64,000 nt of DNA from Akebia trifoliata (Eukaryota > Streptophyta > Magnoliopsida > Ranunculales > Lardizabalaceae). The stretch spans positions 12,076,248-12,140,247 of the forward strand of contig CM030710.1 in NCBI GenBank assembly GCA_017979445.1. Direction: 5' to 3'. The position numbers and the translations under genes were made by a program. The notes under the pieces are model-generated. The model saw only the letters and a list, made by a program, of their open reading frames with translations. It did not search any database and was not told where the DNA came from. The number at the start of each line of letters is the position of its first letter. Within the stretch, counting starts at the first letter, position 1. This document shows, piece after piece, positions 34,581-46,744 of the stretch.

Positions 34581-35921
34581 AATATTTACTTTTTCAACGC
34601 AACAGTTTTGTTCCCTCAGATCTGATAGAACAACTCCTCGTATAGTACTCCTTACTTCATTCTGTCATTGGATTCACTTCAAACCTCCAAGACAAAGTAC
34701 CTCTTTCTTAGATCTGAATATTTCTGATTTATTTATGGATATCTAAGTGTTTTTGAAGGATTTGTAGGTATTTTTTGAGCTAAAGTTGGGGTATGGATGT
34801 TAGGTGAGGAGTTAGGACTTCAAAATTAATGTTTATGGGATGTTAGGAAAGTTTTTTGACCTACTTTTCTTAAGGTTTATTTTTTTATACGAAAATAGGT
34901 TGTAGAGACCCTTCTTTATAGATTTTTTTAAGTACTTTTTAGATAGAGTTAGTGTTTAATTAGAATTATTTTTAAATAGAGTTAGTGTTTAATTAGAATT
35001 ACATTAGATAATTTTATAGTTTAATTAGAATTTTATTAGATAGTTTTAGAGTTTAATTTGAATTCTTTTAGATAGTTTTTGAGTTTAATTAGAATTCTAT
35101 TAGGGTTTTGACTTTGGTCTTATTAGATTGATTAGGGTTTTGACTTAAGTCTCACTTGATTGATTAGAATTTAGGGTTTTGACTTAAGTCTCACTTGATT
35201 GATTTGATTTTAGAATTTTGACTTAAATCTTACTTGATTGACTTGACTTTAGGATTTTGACATAAGTATTACTTGATTGACTTGAATTTTAATTAGGATT
35301 TCACTTTACATTAATTAATGTTTTAATTATTAATTTCGAAATATTTAATTATTAAAATTATAAAATTATCATTTTACTCTCGGAAAGGATTTTTTTTTAA
35401 AGTCATTTTTTAATGTTCTAGAATATTTTGGAATCGATTTTTCATAAGGAATTCAATGGAAATATTGGTTTTTGTCATTTATAAAAAAAATTGTGCGAAA
35501 TGGTCTTAAACTTTATGAGGGGCATTGTTGTAATTTTGTCAAATTTTGTAAAAATTGGTAGAATGATTTATTTGATTTCGATTTATTATTTTATATATTT
35601 GAAAGGATTTTCTTAAGCGTAATGTAGGCTTTAGGGATGTTTTGAGGTTAGGGGTATTTTAGTAATTTGGTCATTTTTTAGTGATTTTTATCATGAAACT
35701 TCTTTTTATTCGAAAAATGATGATTTCTATGTTTTTAGGATTATATTTTCCTAATGTAGCGTGATTTCTATAATTTTTTAAGTTTGAGATACCTCATCCG
35801 AATTTCTGAAACATATTTAGCAACAAAATATAGCATTGGAATAATCATCCATCATTGGGAACCGTTGCAATCGGGTTAACGCGTTGATTAATCAGGCAAT
35901 TGCAAAAATGGGGTGTCTACA
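34300..35921 (-). mobile_element. LTR F: 5' LTR of element 2 (1622 bp)
   Basis: Minus-strand LTR from TGTAGACACCCC at 35921 to CTTTTA at 34300 (family CTTTCA with one change). It contains a (TAA)n microsatellite at about 34552-34576 and a degraded version of the U5 hairpin. The flank at 35922 (GGTGG) is family-R repeat, into which element 2 inserted. The matching duplication on the other side is gone with the lost 3' LTR. Confidence 0.88.
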
Positions 35922-36006
35922 GGTGGTCCCTACCGTACATATCAGGATAGTACACCACTCTGGATGATATGACGCACTATCCCTTCAAGCATTCACAGCA
36001 AATAGC

Positions 36007-36077
<71 letters not shown>

Positions 36078-37787
36078 TTTATTTGAAAACAAAAGAGAAA
36101 TTAACAATATAAGGTTAAGAATATATATATATATATTATTTTTATTTGAAAATAAAAGAGAAATTAACAATACAAGGTTAAGAATAGATATCCAGCTTCC
36201 TACCATGCAACTGTGGCCACTTGGCCTAAAATAAATATAAATAAACATGCAACCAATTATTATCCCTAGATATTTCTTCACAAACTTACATACAGCATTA
36301 CAGTGTAAAATGCAGACATCACCCCTTGAGTATGATTCTTACTATTTACCATTTCATCCCCTTTTCTTTTTTTTTTAATTTTCGTAAGTCTCAATCTGTC
36401 GAACAAAATATTTACTTTCTGATATTCATCAACTCAATATTAGTTCATTGAATATTAAATTAATTTTTTTTTCAATTATGAAATTTATTTTCTTATTAAT
36501 ACCATTTAAAAATTACAAAACTTATATCAAAACAGGGTCCGAACAGTGCACAGAATCCAACTTGCGGAAATAACCCAATGAAATATCATACCTACATATA
36601 ATTTGTTATAAAATGCAATTAAACATATCAAATATGCAAGTTCTAACGTGAATTTGAAATAATCAATTGAATTCTATATTTTTTGAAACACATCACAAAT
36701 TTTTTATAAAATCCTAAATGCAATTTTCACAATCTACGATTACTAATAGAAATTGAGAGTTCCTTACTATCTCTGTGCGAAAGGATCAAAGTACATGCAC
36801 GAAAATAGAAATGGCCAATACGAAAATCTGGGTGAATCAGACTTCGAGATGGTTAATTTTTGAATTTGACCCTATACTTCGAAGATCTCGACGTCGTCGT
36901 CCTTTTTCCCTTCTGCGACGGAGGACGATTTGACCCCGAAACAGGCGAAATCCGAAGTTGAAATTATGAAACCCCCATGTATATATATACGACTGATATT
37001 TTATGAGAAGATAATGAAATGAAGTTGGGTAGGTTTTGTAGATGTTGAGGCTGCAAAACTTTTTCCCTTCTACAATGGAAGTCAACGACGGTCGTTTCGT
37101 GACAGATTTGAGTTTGTAAATTTGAAAAAAAACAAATTTTTTTTAAAAATCCATTGGCTGGTTTTGGGTTGTTTTAAACCAAGATGAATAGTAAAAAAAA
37201 TTTTAAAAATTTATTTATATAAAATTTTGGGATAATTTCGGTATTTTACCTATTGTTTCGTTCGACGATAACTTGACCGCCTGGACTCCAAAAGTGACGA
37301 ATGAATACTTTTTCGTTCCAGATCTAATGGTATGGTCAATTTCTACAAATTCTGTCTCTAATAAAAATTTACATTTTTGGGTCGGGAAACTAAAATTGAC
37401 GTCGTTTTTATTTTTGACGATAATTCAACTTTCTGATCTCCAAAAATGATAAGTAAGTAGTCTATTTTCTATAATTTTTCGTTACGAATCTAATGGTATT
37501 ATCAAATCTTAAAAATTCTTACTCTAGCAAAAAGTCATTATTTTAACTTGGATGGACTCGATAATTGAGAATTTCGTAACTTTTCTGTTCAGACTCACAT
37601 TTGAATGTGCTTATAGTCTAAAGTATATTTTTCGACCATTTTAAATCCAATGATGAGGTCAGATTTTATAAAAAATGACTAGAACAAAATCCTATAGTTT
37701 TACCCTAAGTCTCACTTTCAGAATTTTTCTCAAAATTCTACTATTTATTTTTTCTCAAAATACAAATCGAAAACTCAGGATTTTATA
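35922..37787 (-). mobile_element. Family-R LTR-like repeat R1a (partial)
   Basis: In minus orientation it starts TATAAAATCCTGAGTTTTCG at 37787 (G to A change in the TG) and runs to the element 2 insertion at 35921. It matches R2 at 49874-52760 (minus the LTR nested there) and the first part of R3 at 62559. Blocks include TATATATATACG followed by a GGGGTTTC-like word and the AGAAGGG module. It contains a (TA)n microsatellite at 36010-36073 and a local ~60-bp duplication (36074-36120 and 36136-36184). No protein domain. Confidence 0.75.
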
Positions 37788-38912
37788 TTCTCTCTCCCTT
37801 AATAAAAATTTTGCCTCAAAATTAAAATCATACCTTATCAAACTTCGTCGTCGCCACGCAACATGTATAATAAATGATACCTACCTTCAATTATCATCTA
37901 TTCTCAGTTCTAGCTAATCTCATTTTTAATTCATAAACCATATGTCACCTATATTGCGTCAACCCAACACATTAATTAATTAATCACTTCAATTCATATT
38001 ATAGCATTCTCCTTTTCACGACGGAAGATGATTTGGCCTCAAAATAGATGAAATCTTGGGTCGAAGTTTCGAAATCCCTGTATCATATACCACTAATTTT
38101 TGAAGATATAGGAAGAAAAATGAGAGAAAACGAAAGGAAATTGAGTGGATTTTGTAGAGAATGAAGTTGTAGATGATTTTTCCTTCTACATCAGAGGTCA
38201 AAGACGGACCGGTCGCGATGAATCGGAGCTTGAAAGTCGGGAAAAAAAATTTTATTTTAAAATGTCACGGCTGATTTTGGAAAAAATTAGATGATGATGA
38301 ATAGTGTTTTTTATTTAAAAAATTATTTATATAAGTGTGGGACGAAATCGATATTTTACCTATTGTTTCGTTCGATGATAACTTGACCATTCGGACTCTA
38401 AAAGTGATAAATGAATACTCTATTTTGTCTAATTTTTTATTTTGGATCTAATGGTGTTGTCAAATTCTACAAATTATGTCTCTAACAAAAATTTACTTTT
38501 TCGGCTCAATTAGACCCTAAAATTGATGTCGTTTTCGTTTTTGACGATAATTCGACTTTTTGGACTCCAAAAAATGACAAGTAAATAGTCTATTTTCTAT
38601 AATTTTTTGTTACAAATCCAATGGTGTGATCAAATTTTAAAAATTCTTACTCTAGAAAAAAAATTATTATTTTGGCCTGATCCGACTCAAAAATCGAGGA
38701 ATTTATAATGTTTCTGTTCGGACTCGCACTTGAGCATGCTTATAGGCTAAAGTATGTTTTTCAATCATTTTGAATCCAACGGTGAGGTTAGATTTTATTA
38801 AAAATAATTATAAACATTCTAAAGTTTTATCCTAATTTTCACTTTAAGAATTTTCTCAAATTTTCACTATTTATTTTTTTCTCGATATACGAACGAAACT
38901 TGGGGTTTTACA
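37788..38912 (-). mobile_element. Family-R repeat R1b, 5' part
   Basis: A second family-R start, TGTAAAACCCCAAGTTTCGT in minus orientation from 38912, matching R1a and R2 for about 0.9 kb to about 37995. 37788-37995 between R1a and R1b has no match I can see. R1b begins inside the FAR1-like pseudogene and cuts off its C-terminus. Confidence 0.65.
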
Positions 38913-40206
38913 TTTTATGTCTAAAGCTAGGAATGCATTAACTACAGCTTCATATTCTAACATTTCATCGCGTCGAACTTCAGAAATTTGTTTGAATAGT
39001 TCATTCAAGGTATTCGTGAAGATTTCGTATGCCTTCATTGAAGGTGGTATAAAACTAGCCAATGTACTAGCTTATTGACAGAAATTGCCAAATCTCAATG
39101 CAATTAACGGTTCTTTCCCATCGATCATTACTTGTGAATCTATAACCCTAAATTTGTTTGTCCCTTTCCTCCATCTTCCAAGAATGAAGTGTGACGGTAT
39201 ATTATCAATGTCAAAACAGAAAAATACCTTTAGAAAATGTCAACATATTAGTCCAACAAAGTCAAATTTTTTACATTTACATGCACCCTCGTAAGTATCC
39301 AAATTTAACTTCAACACAAACTCTTCAGACTTTCCAAACTTAGTTGTCACCCAATACATATGAAATCCATCAACGATTCTCATTTCTTCAACTTAAATCG
39401 ATTCACTTGGAGCCATTCTTCCCTAAGTTTCTCAAACATACTTTTAGTATACACTGTTGCAGTATGTTTGAGAAGTAACTTGTCATTCTTCACACATCGA
39501 AACTTGTGTTCTAATTTAAAATCTTCATCGTTCTCATTTGTAACAAGTTTTTTCAATGTTTCCTCATACTTAACTACAAATTCTCTTAGATTTGTCTTCC
39601 ATGTAACGAACCAGTCAAATAATACATTAATTCTCTCACTACGGTCAGTAGTATTCATGCCAGCAAAAAAAAGACCCCCTGATTATACTCAAGTACCCAA
39701 GACTCTCGCGTAAATGAAATAATTGTTCAAGCCATTCATTTATTTCCAAGACATACTCTACAATCAAGCTCTTTCAATTCTTTCAAACTCTTCTCCCGTG
39801 TATGTCAACCAAATACACTTCTCTAATTTACTGTTGAAACCACAAGTTTCAAAGTATTTATAAGCCAACTTCTTAGGAAATTTTTTCATGACGTGTGTTG
39901 GAAAAAACTTTGACAATCGCATTCCTCATTGCCAAATCCTGGTCGATGTTCATCGATATTAGATGATCTCCTCCCATAGCTTTAAACCAAGTCTCAAATA
40001 ACCATAAGAAGGTCGCATCTATCTCATCTTGTAGAAGAGCACACCCAAATTGTATAAATTGAAAGTGGTGGTTTACTCCAGTAGATAGAGCGAGTGACAT
40101 ATCATATTTATTTGTCCAATAAGTCGTGTCGAATGTCACCACATCACCAAAATATTCATACAACAATCTAGACCTTGCATATACCCAAAAGAAATTTGTT
40201 GCCCTC
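38913..40206 (-). pseudogene. FAR1/FRS-like (MULE-derived) transposase pseudogene
   Basis: Minus-strand order: NFFWVYARSRLLYEYFGDVV and FDTTYWTNKYDMSLALSTGV, GCALLQDEIDATFLWLFETW, DQDLAMRNAIVKVFSNTRH (the MULE/FAR1 transposase core with its D and E positions, frame 39873-40166). Then 39380-39658 with TTDRSERINVLFDWFV and EETLKKLVTNENDEDFKLEH, and at 39100-39300 a SWIM zinc finger, ACKCKKFDFVGLIC-stop-H, followed by DNIPSHFILGRWRKG. A TGA at 39240-39242 replaces the residue before the SWIM His. FAR1-family proteins are transcription factors derived from Mutator-like transposases. The N-terminal DNA-binding domain is lost at the retroelement at 40207 and the C-terminus at 38912. A MULE transposase and a FAR1 gene copy cannot be told apart here. 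Confidence 0.85.
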
Positions 40207-40930
40207 TGTAGGCACCAAAATTTTGAAGAGGCCTTTACAAATTTACAAATAAAAAATTCCTAATTTTATTAATGAGCTTCAAATCCAAATTGAGTCCATT
40301 AAATGGAAAATGCCTTTTACAGGCCACATATGATTTGGATTTGGGCTTTCGTAGATAAAGCCCATGATCTAAATAAAAATCAAGTGATCCACACATTAAA
40401 TATTGAGCCTTATACCCAAATAAATGAGTTTGGCCCAATAATAATCCATAGAATCCTTAAATGGGATTTGGACAAATTTAACCTTTTAAATAAATCAATT
40501 AAACATCTATAAGTTGGGGGTATAATTGGAAAGCTAAATTATCTTTAAGTCTATAAATACAAGATCTTCTCTCATTGAGAGGGGATCGAGGATCACTTTC
40601 TCTCAGAAGACAGAAGCTCTCCCTCTAGAGAAGAAGAAGCTCTCAAGTCCTCCTCCATAGACAAAGCAAGGTTCTTCAGAGATCCGAACTCTGACTAAAG
40701 AGAAGATCAAGCATAAAGCCTTTCTCTAAAAGTCAAGAAAACATTCTCAATCGATAAAGTGCGAAGCACGGAGAGAAGAAAAGCTACATACGTCATCACT
40801 ATTTTGTATTTGATTGTTAATCAGAGGAAACACTGAGAGCTGTATTTACTTTTCATCAAAAATCAATAAAATCATTTGCGATCTTAATTTCACAAATCTC
40901 AAGGTAGATCTGATGAAAATTATTGTCGAC
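40207..40930 (+). mobile_element. 5' LTR of gypsy element 6 (724 bp)
   Basis: TGTAGGCACCAAAATTTTGA at 40207 to TTGTCGACA at 40930, followed by a PBS. Contains a TATA box (40551-40560) followed by AG-rich leader sequence. It interrupts the FAR1-like pseudogene. Not related by eye to the other LTR families here. Confidence 0.82.
40551..40560 (+). promoter_or_regulatory. TATA box of element 6 LTR
   Basis: CTATAAATAC in the middle of the LTR, 380 bp before its end, with a CT/AG-rich transcribed leader following; the normal place for an LTR promoter. Confidence 0.6.
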
Positions 40931-40936
40931 AAATTT

Positions 40937-40954
40937 CTGGCATGCCCGGTGGGA
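40937..40954 (+). other. Primer-binding site of element 6
   Basis: TGGCATGCCCGGTGGGAC begins six bases after the LTR. The TGG start and position fit a tRNA primer site; the tRNA is not identified. Confidence 0.55.
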
Positions 40955-41008
40955 CCATCTCAACCTCTGATCTTTCAGTTAACTACAAGAACATCAACTA
41001 AAGCATCG

Positions 41009-43021
41009 ATGGCATCTCGTAACGTCAATGCTATCGCATCTACAGCTACTAATAAAGGTAAGAAAATCCTTTCTTCCAATCTTGAATCTGCTCAGATTAT
41101 TAGTCGCGATCTTGTGACACGAACAATGACAAAGACTGGTGGATCCAAGCTAGTGGAGCCTCTCCAGCATCACTCTAAGAAATGTGTTACAAAAACGGTA
41201 CTTACCATGAAGGAATCGTGGGTAGACGTGGTAGAAGACGACTCGTTAAACTCTGGATCTGATTCAAAGTCAAGCGAGGGATCGTCTAGATCTTTATCGA
41301 TCACTTCTCCATCACAAACTCTTACATCCATCAGAGCAGTGATGACAGCTGGAGCGCTAACGATGGGGGAACAAGTTGCTCAGATGGCAGACACCATCAA
41401 CAAGTTAACAAAAGCAATGAAAGAAAAAGATATTCAAACTGTAACTCTCACAGCCGTTTAGAGCAAAAAAAATAAAGAAAATTAGTCGAATGCTGGACCC
41501 TCACATTTTCCAGGATTCACCCCTGAAGCATAAGCGGTTCCGCACGAAGAAGAACAACGAGCAGACTATTCTGGTTCACGAAAAGCTACTCGAGATCCAC
41601 CATAAGGGTATGTTGCTTCACTTTCTGTTCAACAACTGTAAGCAATGATTATTGACACCTTTCGTGCTCAGTATGGGGGCATGCCACAGTCCTCATTGGT
41701 TTACTCCAAACCCTACACTCAACGAATCAAACAAATGCGTCTTCCAACAGGATATCAACCACCAAAATTCCAATAGTTCGAAGGAAAAGGCAATCAAAAG
41801 CATCATATTGTCCACTTCATCGAAACTTGCAACAACGTCGGTACATTCGGAGACTTCATGGTGAAACAATTTGTTCACTCCCTCCGCGGCAATAAGTTTA
41901 ATTGGTACACCGACTTGGAACCCAACTCGATAGATAGTTGGGATCAACTTGAAAGAGTGTTTCTTGGTCATTTCTACAGCACTAGAAGAATAGTGACTAT
42001 GGTGAAACTCGCCGTCGTCAAACAAAAGAAGGATGAACCAGTTATCAAGTACATCGAACGATGGAGAAATCTTATCCTTAATTGCATGGATCGACTATCT
42101 CAATCTTCTGTTATCGAGATGTGTGTTCAAGGGATGCATTGGCAACTCCTTTACATCTTGAAAGGAATCATACCACACACTTACAAAGAGCTAGCCGCTC
42201 GAGCCCACGACATAGAGCAGAGTATAGCTGTGCATCAGACTCCACGACCAAACGAGTCTCGAAGGCAAGAAAAGAAGGATGGCAAGTCCTTCAAAACTAA
42301 AGAAGTCTTATCTACCACCACCGGTAAACCTGTCAAAATCACAGGTAAAAAAAGATAAGATCAGCCAAAAACTGATTCAACATAGGAAAAAGAAAAAGCT
42401 TGGAAAACTCTCAAAGAACTTGAGGTGAAGGAATACCCTTTTCCTGATGTTGATGTTTTGGGCATGTTTGAAGAGCTACTGATATTAAAGCTCATCGAAC
42501 TTCTAGTACCCAAACGACCCGAAAAAGCAAGTCGTGACAATGATCCCAGGTATTGTTGTTATCAAAAGGTGATTAGTCACCCAATTGAAAAATGCTTCGT
42601 CTTCAAGGAGAAAATCATGGATTTGGCACGTCAAGGAAAAATTGAACTTGACTGTGTCAAAAATATTGCTACTTCCAACATGACATCTGTCACCTTTGGA
42701 TCTTTTGATCCAATACTCTTGGTAAGTCAGTATGCAATGCAGACTCCATCTCCTCAGATCACCAAAGTTTTACCTAAACCACAACAACCCATGTCCATGC
42801 TGGGGGCAAAGTCGAATAAAAAAAAGATCGTCACATTTCCCATTTCACCTCAACAAAGATCGCAATCTCATTTGGCTTTAAATTCAAAGTCGAATATCTC
42901 GAAGTCTGCTTCAGTAGATGATGAAGGATGGATAGTTGTTACACGTCGAAAAAGACGCTTTACACATGTGCCAACTCTTCCTACTCTAAAGCCAAATAGA
43001 AATAGAAGAAAGTCAAAATAA
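41009..43021 (+). pseudogene. Gag of gypsy element 6 (broken)
   Basis: The first frame (to 41461) has a probable Met at 41009 (ASRNVNAIASTATNKGKKIL) and a Ser-rich acidic middle. The second (41858-42358) is the retrotransposon Gag core: FVHSLRGNKFNWYTDLEPNS, LERVFLGHFYSTRR, ERWRNLILNCMDRLSQSSVI, MCVQGMHWQLLYILKGI. The third (42425-43021) begins EYPFPDVDVLGMFEELLILK, has a knuckle-like CCYQKVISHPIEKC and a basic C-terminus. Stops after 41461, 42358 and 43021 and a frame change near 41860 disrupt it. It is followed by the protease. Gag packages the element's RNA. Confidence 0.85.
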
Positions 43022-44100
43022 AGTACAGGATCAAATAAACGAAAGAGAGCAACAAAGAAGAAGGCTTTTCGAGTTCCGCCCGCAGACCCCGAAGATATCC
43101 TTCAGCAACCTCCTCGTGTGCTGGTCACTCTTCTAAAATTCTTACCCAAGAAACTCTTAAAAGAAGTCTACACAGTTTCATGTCATCAAGTGGAAGCGGA
43201 AGTGCTAGAAGAAAATGTCGCTAATAGGTCCGAAAAACATCTTACTACTTCCAGTGATGGAGATCAGGAACTTGAGAAAGACAATATCACCTCGAAAATG
43301 AAAGATTTGCAGGTTGACTTGGATTTCTCCAATGAATTCCAAAAGGTTCAGTATGCTTCAAAGCAAAGCTCAACTGAATCAAAGTAGGAAGTTCAACCCA
43401 ACATAGATCCACAAGAAAATGTTCTGTGCATGGCCACAATCACCTTCACTGATGAGGATCTCCAATTGGGGTCTCGACCTCACAATAGGCCTCTTTATGT
43501 TATAGGTTATGTTAGGGAGAATAAAGTTCAAAGAATTCTCCTAGATTGTGGTTCTGCGGTCAATATCATGCCAATTCGTACCATGAAACAAGTTGGGATC
43601 TCGTCGGATCAACTTGCTCGCAGTAAGTTGATGATCCAAGGCTTCAACTTGGGTGGTCAGAGAGCTATCGGTATGATAAGAGTCAAGCTTTCTATCATAG
43701 ATTTAGAGTCAACAACACTCTTCCATGTGATTGATTGTAAAACTTCATATCACTTGCTTCTCGGTCAACCATGACTACATGAAATTGGAGTAGTATCATC
43801 CACGTTACATCAATGCTTCAAGTATTACCAAGATAGTGTGCAGAAACGTGTAATAGTTGAAGATCAACTGTTTGACAAGACAGAAACGTATTTTGCAGAT
43901 GCAAAATTTTATTTTGGAAGGGATGTCATTCAAGAAGTACTTCCAGTTTCGATTCCTCCTTCTAGTAAGTAAAAAATCGACAAAGGAAAGCATACTATGA
44001 ATGATGCCGAGTAGATTTCTCCTAGTCCTCCGCTTCAGAAAGAACGTAATAAGAAACAAGAACCAGAAACTCGACAGACCAAGGTGGGTCAATCAATGGT
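43022..44100 (+). pseudogene. Linker and aspartic protease of element 6, then truncation
   Basis: 43118-43387 is a K/E-rich linker. 43430-43774 carries the protease: ITFTDEDLQLGSRPHNRPLY, RILLDCGSAVNIMPIRTMKQ (catalytic Asp in LLDCGSA), DCKTSYHLLLGQP. A TGA directly after GQP replaces the usual Trp; beyond it the frame continues as LHEIGVVSSTLHQCFKYYQD, the conserved post-protease block, to about 43970. Homology fades near 44100, before any RT, so the element lost the whole 3' half. No 3' LTR of this family is in the window. Confidence 0.82.
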
Positions 44101-44984
44101 GGATGCGTCATCTTTACTCTTTCTCACTTTTTCTAATTTAATAATTAATTCAATTAGTTCAATAGGTTTATGTTTCTATTTAATAGCACTATTCAATTTT
44201 TTATTTCACTACTTGCATAAACACAATCCCTATCTCTGAATCTCATTTCTTGTGTATCTTTCACTTGCAATGTCATCTGCAATCCCTAGTTCTAATTCCA
44301 ACAAGGCCTTAAATTCAGGCATTGGTTTCATCTTGTAGGAACCAGGATACTTTTTTGTTCTTTCAAACTAAACTTTGCGAAACTCAGCTTCTATTTGAAT
44401 CATTGCCCTTTTTAATGACAAGAGAAATCTTCTGTTAATAATTTCTCTCTTTTGCCTCAGTTGTTACTGTGGCTGTAATTTTTCTCTTAAAAAATAGAGA
44501 ATGTGACTGTGCTCTCAGTTGGTATCAGCCATTCTTCTCACATATGTGTTTCCAATTACAACTACAACTCTTTATTCCCCCCAACAAAAAAAAAGAAAAA
44601 AAGGAAATAGGTATCAGCCATTTTACATGTTTTGTTTGGCATTCAACATCTTGTAATTAGTTAGTGAGATGATGTATGTGTTTGTAACAACTATATGGAG
44701 GATTGATTACAATATTCTATGGCTAAAGCTGTATTTTATATCTAGAAGATTTGATGCAGAACAGAGAAATGGAACTAGAACTGTTTTATGCATATTATAC
44801 TCTTTCAACTGCAAGTCGTGCTTCTTAATATCATTAAAATTTAGTCATGTAGAAAGGTCATTTAGTTGGGAATAAAGTTCAATAGGACTCCCTTTCAGTT
44901 GTCTGCACTATGCATGCACAATAATACACGCACATACACAAATACAAACAACATTTACACATGTACTGTCACAAGTTAATGAAG
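44101..44984. other. No recognised feature
   Basis: AT-rich sequence between the truncated element 6 and the PMP22-like exons. The frames 44469-44660 and 44669-44875 show no domain. It might include introns or lost exons of the PMP22-like gene, but I cannot identify any. Confidence 0.4.
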
Positions 44985-45606
44985 TACAGCCTATCAATGC
45001 CAATATTGTTTGGTCATGTAGGAAGACCATGGAGTTTAGCCAGGAATAATGTCAGAAAGGACTACCCTTCTGTTCAATTGACAGCATGGAAGGTATGGAA
45101 TGGTGAACCATCTTTTTTATATCTTGAAAAGAAATTAATGCAATTCGTCAACAAAAAAAAAAACCAGATAAAAAATAATTGAATGCTAGACATACTTAAA
45201 CTAATGTGGTGTAATTGCAGTTTTGGCCTCCAGTTGGCTAGGTGAACTACCAATATATGCCACCGCAGTTCCGTGTTGTGTTTCACAACTTTGTTGCCTA
45301 ATGCTGGTAAAAACACCTCTCACTTCCTTTTGTTTATCTCTTTTGAATCTTTCAATTACATATCCCTTCCAATACATGTGCACACTGTAATACATTTGAA
45401 AAACTGTGTTTGAGGTAAATGTATGTGGATGGATGTGCTAGTAATGATAACAAATTTGAAGTGGGAAAGAACCTTGTCTACGTTATCTAACTTTTGTCAA
45501 AACTGACAACACACATTGATAATTTTTTGTTATTGTGTAGGCTGGAGGAATTTGTATGGTCACGATCGCATACTTGTGTTGCTCATAAGTTGAAGAGAGA
45601 AATTGT
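44985..45606 (+). pseudogene. PMP22/Mpv17-family membrane protein, exon remnants
   Basis: Three exon-like pieces with consensus splice borders. The first, ending at 45092 before GTATGG, reads GRPWSLARNNVRKDYPSVQL then TAWK. The second, 45221-45306 (TTGCAG before, GTAAAA after), reads FWPPVG-stop-VNYQYMPPQFRVVFHNFVA-stop-CW. The third starts at 45541 after TGTGTAG. This is the C-terminal Mpv17/PMP22 signature (W-x-x-WP, VNY-Y-P--FRV, CW), as in plant 22-kDa peroxisomal membrane protein. TAG at 45239 and TAA at 45299 stand where Trp and a hydrophobic residue are expected, so I call a pseudogene. Earlier exons are not found. The introns are kept, so it is not a processed copy. Confidence 0.7.
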
Positions 45607-46035
45607 AAGTTTTTGTTATTAGTCTTGATCAATTGTAATTTCTTGTTGAATCATGTTGGAGTGACCTCAAGCCAAAACCTCATATCGTAATTCTTGTTGT
45701 GAAAGTGGATAGGAATTTTAGTTTGAAAAATTCTCAATTTAATGAATATGAGGATATTTTTATAAAGTCATTATAATAAGTAGTGATAATATATTTTATA
45801 GTTTCAAATTGTAGACTAGAATTTGGAATGACAATTAAATTTATAAAAGTTGAAGACGAGGGGCATTTGGGTCCTTTCATGTTGGTAATTGGGGTTTAGG
45901 TCATTAATTTCAAAACATAGGGGTATTTCCAATATTCAGTAACATGTGAGGAGGTAGGTGTAAAATCAAATTTTTTTTTACAAAAATTTCCTATAACGAC
46001 GGTCGGTGACCGTAGCTAAAGGCATCATATATTTT
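45607..46035. other. No gene seen; palindrome at 45992-46020
   Basis: AT-rich. Near its right end, TATAACGACGGTCGGTGACC begins a ~29-bp imperfect palindrome that recurs at about 46534-46562 (TATAGCGGCGATCGGTGACC). The pair flanks MITE H1. Palindromes of this kind occur near the ends of plant CACTA-type elements, but I could not delimit one. Confidence 0.4.
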
Positions 46036-46044
46036 TTTAATAAA
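46036..46044. repeat. 9-bp target-site duplication of MITE H1 (left)
   Basis: TTTAATAAA directly before the element, repeated exactly at 46412-46420. A 9-bp duplication is the Mutator-superfamily signature. Confidence 0.8.
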
Positions 46045-46411
46045 GAGTAGCGTTCAATGGCCAACAGTTTGGCAAACATTTTGGCAAACACATTTTTCAA
46101 AACATGGGTTAGAGGTCTTGGAATGGGCTGATTTTTGGTGATGATGATCTCCTTGGCGAGGAGATCATCCTCACCAAAAATAAGCCCATTCCAAAACTTC
46201 TAACCTCATAAAAAATGGTTTACAAAAAATGGACGGTTCACGATTTTTCAACTTGTAAAATGGGGCTAGAAGTTTTGGAATGAGCTGATTTTTGGTGAGG
46301 ATGATCTCCTCACCGTAGAGATCATCCTCACCAAAAATCAGCCCATTCCAAGACCTCTAACCCATGTTTTGAAAAAGTGTTTGCCAAAATGTTGGCCACG
46401 GATAGGGACCC
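46045..46411. mobile_element. MITE H1: Mutator-like foldback element, 367 bp
   Basis: Long inverted repeats (GTGGCCAAC...GGCAAACA, CAAAACATGGGTTAGAGGTC at the left; the complement at 46352-46400). Inside each arm is a second hairpin built from GGAATGGGCTGATTTTTGGT, a GAGGATGATCTCC centre and its complement (46119-46194 and 46276-46350). The whole is thus a double hairpin within a foldback. Flanked by exact 9-bp duplications. No coding capacity. About 930 bp beyond the stop of the lipid-transfer gene. Confidence 0.85.
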
Positions 46412-46420
46412 TTTAATAAA
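46412..46420. repeat. 9-bp target-site duplication of MITE H1 (right)
   Basis: TTTAATAAA, exact copy of 46036-46044. Confidence 0.8.
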
Positions 46421-46713
46421 ATACACTATGCGGTTGGCCGTCCATAATACATATAACGTCGGATGTTCTAGCGACGATCACCAATGGCTCGAGTGACTGC
46501 CGTTATATGTATTTGCCACGGATTTTTTCCCTATAGCGGCGATCGGTGACCGTCGCTATATCCCTATTTTACTATTCCACTTTAATTAATATTTTTTTAA
46601 TAAAAAATACACCACTAGAAGTGGCGAAAAGCTAAAAATAAAAACGAAATTTAACCACTTGAAGCGGAGTTTTTTTCAATTTTGAAATTTCGCCACTTCA
46701 AGTTGCGAATTAG

Positions 46714-46744
<31 letters not shown>

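Noticed and set aside
36006..36281. 91-codon frame with repeated IYIYIY
   Set aside because: Translation of a (TA)n microsatellite.
36837..37085. Arg-rich minus-strand frame with RRRREKGRRRR
   Set aside because: It lies in the family-R module (GACGTCGTCGTCC-type DNA) and is not conserved in R2 or R3.
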